This document shows positions 60,063 to 64,000 of a stretch of 64,000 nucleotides of DNA, in pieces (the first letter of the stretch is position 1; each line of letters opens with the position of its first letter). Origin of the DNA: Tamarix chinensis (lineage: Eukaryota; Streptophyta; Magnoliopsida; Caryophyllales; Tamaricaceae). The DNA is taken from NCBI GenBank assembly GCA_030549775.1, contig CM060178.1, forward strand, positions 70,602,556 to 70,666,555, written 5' to 3'. The position numbers and the translations under genes are program-made. The notes beneath the pieces are model-generated. The model saw nothing but the letters and a program-made list of their open reading frames with translations, did no database searches and was not told where the DNA came from.

Positions 60063-63000
60063 GTTTCGAGGGCCAAGGGTCCAACACATGGTGGGATACT
60101 TTAAAAAAATGATATCGTTCCAAAGGTCACGGGTCAAACACATGGTGGCAGGATGGTGGCAGGATATTTAATCAAACTTCATCTGACATCTTTGTGGCCA
60201 AGTTCTTTCTAGCTTGAACTGCGCCTTTATAGTTTGATCGATGATGTCTAGGAGTTAGCAAACTCGGCAGGGCAGTTCGGCACACTACTATCATGTGGCA
60301 TCATGCCATAAAATAAAATAAAAAGAATGAAAAATAAAATTACGAGATGAAGGCATTATTAACTCCGTACTATACTTTTTCTGTCATTTTTTTTTTTTAC
60401 GTTCATTTTGGGAACAGTCCGCCACAAGCACATGCTAGTGGGGGCTGAGGCTATATACAGACCGACCCTGTCAGTGGTGGGATTCCATACTGGATTTTTG
60501 TTGTATTTGTAAAACAAAGTACAATGCCAGCGCACAGAAATAAGTCAACCAAAAAGAAAAATACTTTTTTCACCCAGCTCAGCCTATAACAAAGGTAAAC
60601 TGGAAGATCCAACAGGAAGCAAAGTAACCCAGAGGGGAAGCTACGACTCCGGAACGAAAAAAGGTACATTCTGACAAAAATCATTACAATAAAGCCAGCC
60701 AAAAGATTTGACAAATATTATCAAGGTATTTTTCCCTTTGGATGGTCACGTTGTTTGGAGACATACGGTATATATTAAATACAAGATCAAGGTCATCTGA
60801 CTTCTTGGATAATACAAAACAGTTTGATCGGGACAGTGGTCAGAATAGAAGCATCAAATACTTCATTTAGACTACCAAGGGATGTTGATTCCAACTTCCA
60901 AGTCTCTCACCTCATACAAAACCATTTTATTAATAAAATAAATGCAGGGGTAAGAGTTCCTCTTAAATTATAAAGCGCGGTAAGCCTCGACTTTCCCAGT
61001 GGAAACAAGCAGCAGGCTATTACAATACAAGGGAGACACTAAGCAACAAAAGCCTGGATTATTGAAAGACTATATTTTAGATGAAGAAGCATCTTACTTA
61101 ATAAACAATCATAACAAATGCACCAATTCAGAATCTTAGGGGAAACTCAGTATATTCTATTCACAAAATCGTACAAAATGAGGGGACCATTACGCTAATT
61201 ATCAACAAGGAAAAAAACAAAAAGAAGACAAAAATGATCTCCACACGTAATCCCGAAGCCATTATGTGTGCTAGAAGCTAATATTTACCTGAACTGATAA
61301 TCATGCAATCCCAATTATTCTCACTCATTAAAGGGTCAAAAGAACAGCGTATTTTCATGATGACTAAATCCGCAAGGCTACTTCTGAAACGTAGAAAAAA
61401 GTCAAGTAGGCAATTTTTGAAAGATAATTACCAGAGAACCATTGGCAATATCCTGCACAATGCAACCAGAAGGTAGCCTCCTGGTCTTTATGGATGTATC
61501 ACGGAAAAGTTCAGAAGACACATCCACCACAACCCACATGCCCTCTGATTGCTGCTTGCAGTAACGGATGAACTTCTCTTGACGGAGCGAGACTAGCGGT
61601 GAGGGAAATAGGAACTCAGCATGAATCTAGAATAAAATTTACACATCTCATTAGCCTTTCTAATCAAGTATTTTACAACTGCAAGGGAAAAGCAACTAAC
61701 AAACTATTTATAACTTACCATTTGCAGTTCACCATCATGATTTCCATGGACACCATAGTATAGCGTATCTGCAGTAGAGGCCTTGCTAACCATACAGGGA
61801 AACATCTCAACCCATCGCCTCTGGAAAAGAAAAAAGAAGAGTAAAGCATCACAATATTTGCAATACTTCTCAAGCATGGGATAAAGACTAAAGATTAGTC
61901 CACATGTGACTGGCAAACAAGAAACAGAATGATGTGACAATCTAAAGGTTTAAATCGATCATCTAGTAGTAACAAGTGATTTACTAAACTGCTTACGCAA
62001 CATTTTAGAAACAAGGGAGTGCTCAGAACTCATACTAAATCAATGACAGAAGATATGGTAATGCTTACATAATCCATTAGAGTGCCAACAAGCTCTGAGG
62101 CAGTGATTAAGACCAAAGTGGTCTCCTTTGTAGCATCAGTGATGAAGCCGCCAGGTTTCATCCCATGAGAAGGAGAAAATTTTTTCTTATACTCATCAAG
62201 GTTCAATACTTCCTTGCCTCTAGCCACATCCTTGAACCAGAGAGTGCTATTGTCCTGAGACAAAGCTATCAGCTCATCCATGGCTGCCATTGCAACTTGG
62301 AGATACATTGACTTCTCGTACTGATTGTTACTCACTTGACTAGTCATTGGGTTGATCATGTATAAAGGACTCAAAACCCCATTCTCAGGTTTGGGTAACA
62401 GTGGCTTTATGTCAGGGGCAGCCTCATATAAGCCAGGGACGGTGCTTCTCCCAACTGAAAGATCCAAGTTAGAATATACCAAGGGGTTTGTGACGGAACC
62501 TATAAAATCAGTAATAGGCCTGCCTAGGAACTTCTCCACCATAGCGCACACACGTATCAGCTCATCCTTCAATCTCGCATTCTCCATCCTTAGTTGGGGT
62601 CCATCCATAGCTAGTTCTCCTAATGCTGGTCCACCACATTTTTGGCACATTGTGTTACCCATAGTCTCCTTGAGCCGCAAATTCTCCACACGAAGTTTAT
62701 CATACTCTTGCTTCAATATCACATTCTCATGGCGCTCCATTTGAGTCTGTAAATCAAGCAACGGACGTCATTTTCACAACTTTTTATAAGAAACCGGGAG
62801 AATAGAATATACCATTTGTTATTGGTAAGATTTAGGAAAAAAATGTATAGCCTTTGTTCACTAGGCTGGATAACTATTGCAAGCAGCAATACATCAAAAA
62901 CTTGAAGGTTTGATATTAACTAGGACTCACGATTCCTTTGTAGATTTAAAAAAGCATCAAATGAAAGTTTTCACCAAATGAACCTTGAGTTGAGTACGCC

Positions 63001-63572
63001 GATTCTGAAACCAGAATTTCACTTGCTTGACCTCAAGTCCAAGCCTTCTACCAAGGTCCAACCTCTTTTTCTCATCAGGATGGGGACATTCCTTGAAGAA
63101 GCTATCATAATCACGGTCGAAAGTGAAAAAACAAATCGTCAACAGGAGACTGAGAGAGCAGTATAAACATACACAAAAAGCAAAATTGAATGGCAACAAG
63201 GAATTGGCAATTCAACAATGCAACAGTGGCTAAATTAATATTACCATGTCCTATATAACTACATTACATTTAAAAACTGTGACAAGTGAATGTATAAACA
63301 TGCAGTACTATAACAACTACATTATCAAAAAATAATAACAATGAGTGGAGACAAAGGTTTTACTTTTCAAGCTCTTGAATTTGCTGTGGAGTATGCCTGT
63401 GATACTTCTTCCTCTTAGCAGCAGACCTGCCCGTTCCATCTTGATCATCCATGGCTTCATAGTTTTCGCTACCGGATCTGCTTTCATAGTCATCATCAGC
63501 TTCTCCTCTTCCCAAACCACCATTCTGATCAAATGGGTCCCCCAACAACCCCATTCCAGATTGTCCCTCCAT
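58816..63572 (-). CDS. class IV homeodomain-leucine zipper (HD-START) transcription factor
   Basis: Eight coding exons: 63572-63364, 63101-62984, 62746-62069, 61820-61719, 61626-61432, 59920-59746, 59632-59256 and 59151-58816. All introns are GT-AG and the joined frame is open for 729 codons. Residues 1-52 are an acidic N-terminus. Residues 53-111 form the homeodomain ([13 protein letters not shown]; recognition helix with WFQNRRTQ at 100-107). A leucine-zipper-loop-zipper follows at about 112-180, with the CQKCG redox motif at 143-147. START spans about 255-485 ('AMDELIAL', 'RWVEMFPCM', '[11 protein letters not shown]'). The HD-SAD C-terminus ends at 729 (SALHCA). Members act in the nucleus, binding L1-box-like DNA and controlling epidermal and trichome identity. 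It resembles the ANL2/HDG1-side subgroup more than ATML1/PDF2 (FQNRR rather than FQNKR), but the subgroup is not resolved. No broken domain; it looks functional. The start is chosen as the first in-frame ATG, with the MEG-Q/H-S- start seen in relatives. Confidence 0.95.
59921..61431 (-). other. large intron 5 of the HD-Zip IV gene
   Basis: 1,511 bp, by far the longest intron, splitting START between 'VQDIANGSL' and 'VTWIEH'. It contains a 28-base A run (60028-60055, poly-T in the transcript) and three partial copies of an 'ACACATG-TGGG...CTTTAAAA' unit (about 60009-60170). An 87-codon minus-strand frame at 60451-60714 is hydrophobic and unrecognised. The 60400-61300 part may be an old transposon piece. 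Confidence 0.85.
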
Positions 63573-64000
63573 TTGGATTTTCTCTCAGTGATCCTTACTC
63601 TACAGAGTACAAGAAAGAAAACGTGACATCAGTAAATGAACACTTTGAAGCTAAGAGGTCACTATTAAGTACAATACAAAGCATATAAGTAAACACTGCT
63701 TGAGTCATGAACTTAAACAAAGGAGACAGGCTAATAGTATTTTCACGGCATCACAATCAAACAAGCAGTGCGAAATCCCAATCCAACTCCAACCCCCTAA
63801 AAAGGGAGAAAAACTATACAAAAAAGAGTGCCGAAAAGAGGTAATCTAAGTGAAACGGAGTTATCAATCGCTTTCACAAACTTATAATATTGGGGGGATG
63901 GGGTATAGGGTATCCTGACCTAATGAGACAAATTTTCTTCTTTTTGGTTTTTCGAAGGTGGTGAAAGTCAAAAGAAATGGAAGATATATATACTTATAAA
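63573..64000 (-). promoter_or_regulatory. 5' leader of the HD-Zip IV gene, probable 5'-UTR intron
   Basis: Upstream of the ATG the minus strand reads a strong pyrimidine tract ending 'TTTCTTTCTTGTACTCTGTAG' at 63600, a good splice acceptor. This suggests a non-coding first exon further right, as is common in HD-Zip IV genes. The donor and transcription start are not identified in the window. Confidence 0.45.

Noticed and set aside
60451..60714. 87-codon hydrophobic frame inside intron 5 of the HD-Zip gene.
   Set aside because: Within an intron, no recognisable family, no support as a separate gene.
60939..60946. TAAATGCA, an L1-box-like octamer, as an autoregulatory site of the HD-Zip gene.
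   Set aside because: Single octamer in an intron; one or two such matches are expected by chance in a window this size.

Overview
The window is nuclear DNA of a flowering plant. The evidence is an intact eight-exon class IV HD-Zip (homeodomain plus START) gene, plant-type CACTA transposases, L1-like LINEs, hAT MITEs, a Cassandra-type 5S-bearing TRIM element and a plant-type (TTTAGGG) interstitial telomeric tract. Base composition is AT-rich with many TTA/AAT arrays. I cannot place the species more finely; monocot versus eudicot is not decided by anything I can read.

Layout. 1-5636: the right part of a CACTA transposon (decayed TNP2, then a Transposase_24-type gene, subterminal repeats and a TAGTG terminus), split by a truncated long LTR. 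5637-8650: AT-rich intergenic DNA. 8660-9613: a LINE fragment. 9614-21030: a LARD-like retroelement with about 3.9-kb LTRs and a 1.45-kb non-coding interior; its second LTR is split by a solo LTR (15802-19310). 21031-29412: a decayed LINE, split by a solo LTR (22015-26270). 29488-35640: a decayed minus-strand CACTA carrying a hAT MITE. 35645-about 55560: a plus-strand CACTA remnant into which a solo LTR (36851-42656, itself carrying a Cassandra element) and a four-deep nest have inserted. The nest is hAT MITE 43545-54333, containing solo LTR 43565-53879, containing solo LTR 47101-53127, containing hAT element 48600-50104. 55561-58815: intergenic DNA with another MITE. 58816-63572: the HD-Zip IV gene on the minus strand, with its 5' leader at the window edge.

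Most retroelement calls rest on target-site duplications read directly: 5 bp for LTR elements (TGACC, TCTAA, CTAAA, ATAAT, GCAGG, and GGTCT/GGTCC with one mismatch) and 8 bp for hAT elements (CTTATGTC, CTACTAAA, ACCCTAAT). One family of unusually long LTRs (3.5-5.1 kb after subtracting insertions) accounts for at least six insertions, five of them apparently solo. Several copies share a TATA box, a pyrimidine-rich GC block, TTA arrays, a 62-nt exon-like block and a variable tandem 'CCACTATTAT...GGTGGA' repeat. The only gene likely to encode a working host protein is the HD-Zip IV transcription factor; everything else is transposon sequence in various states of decay.
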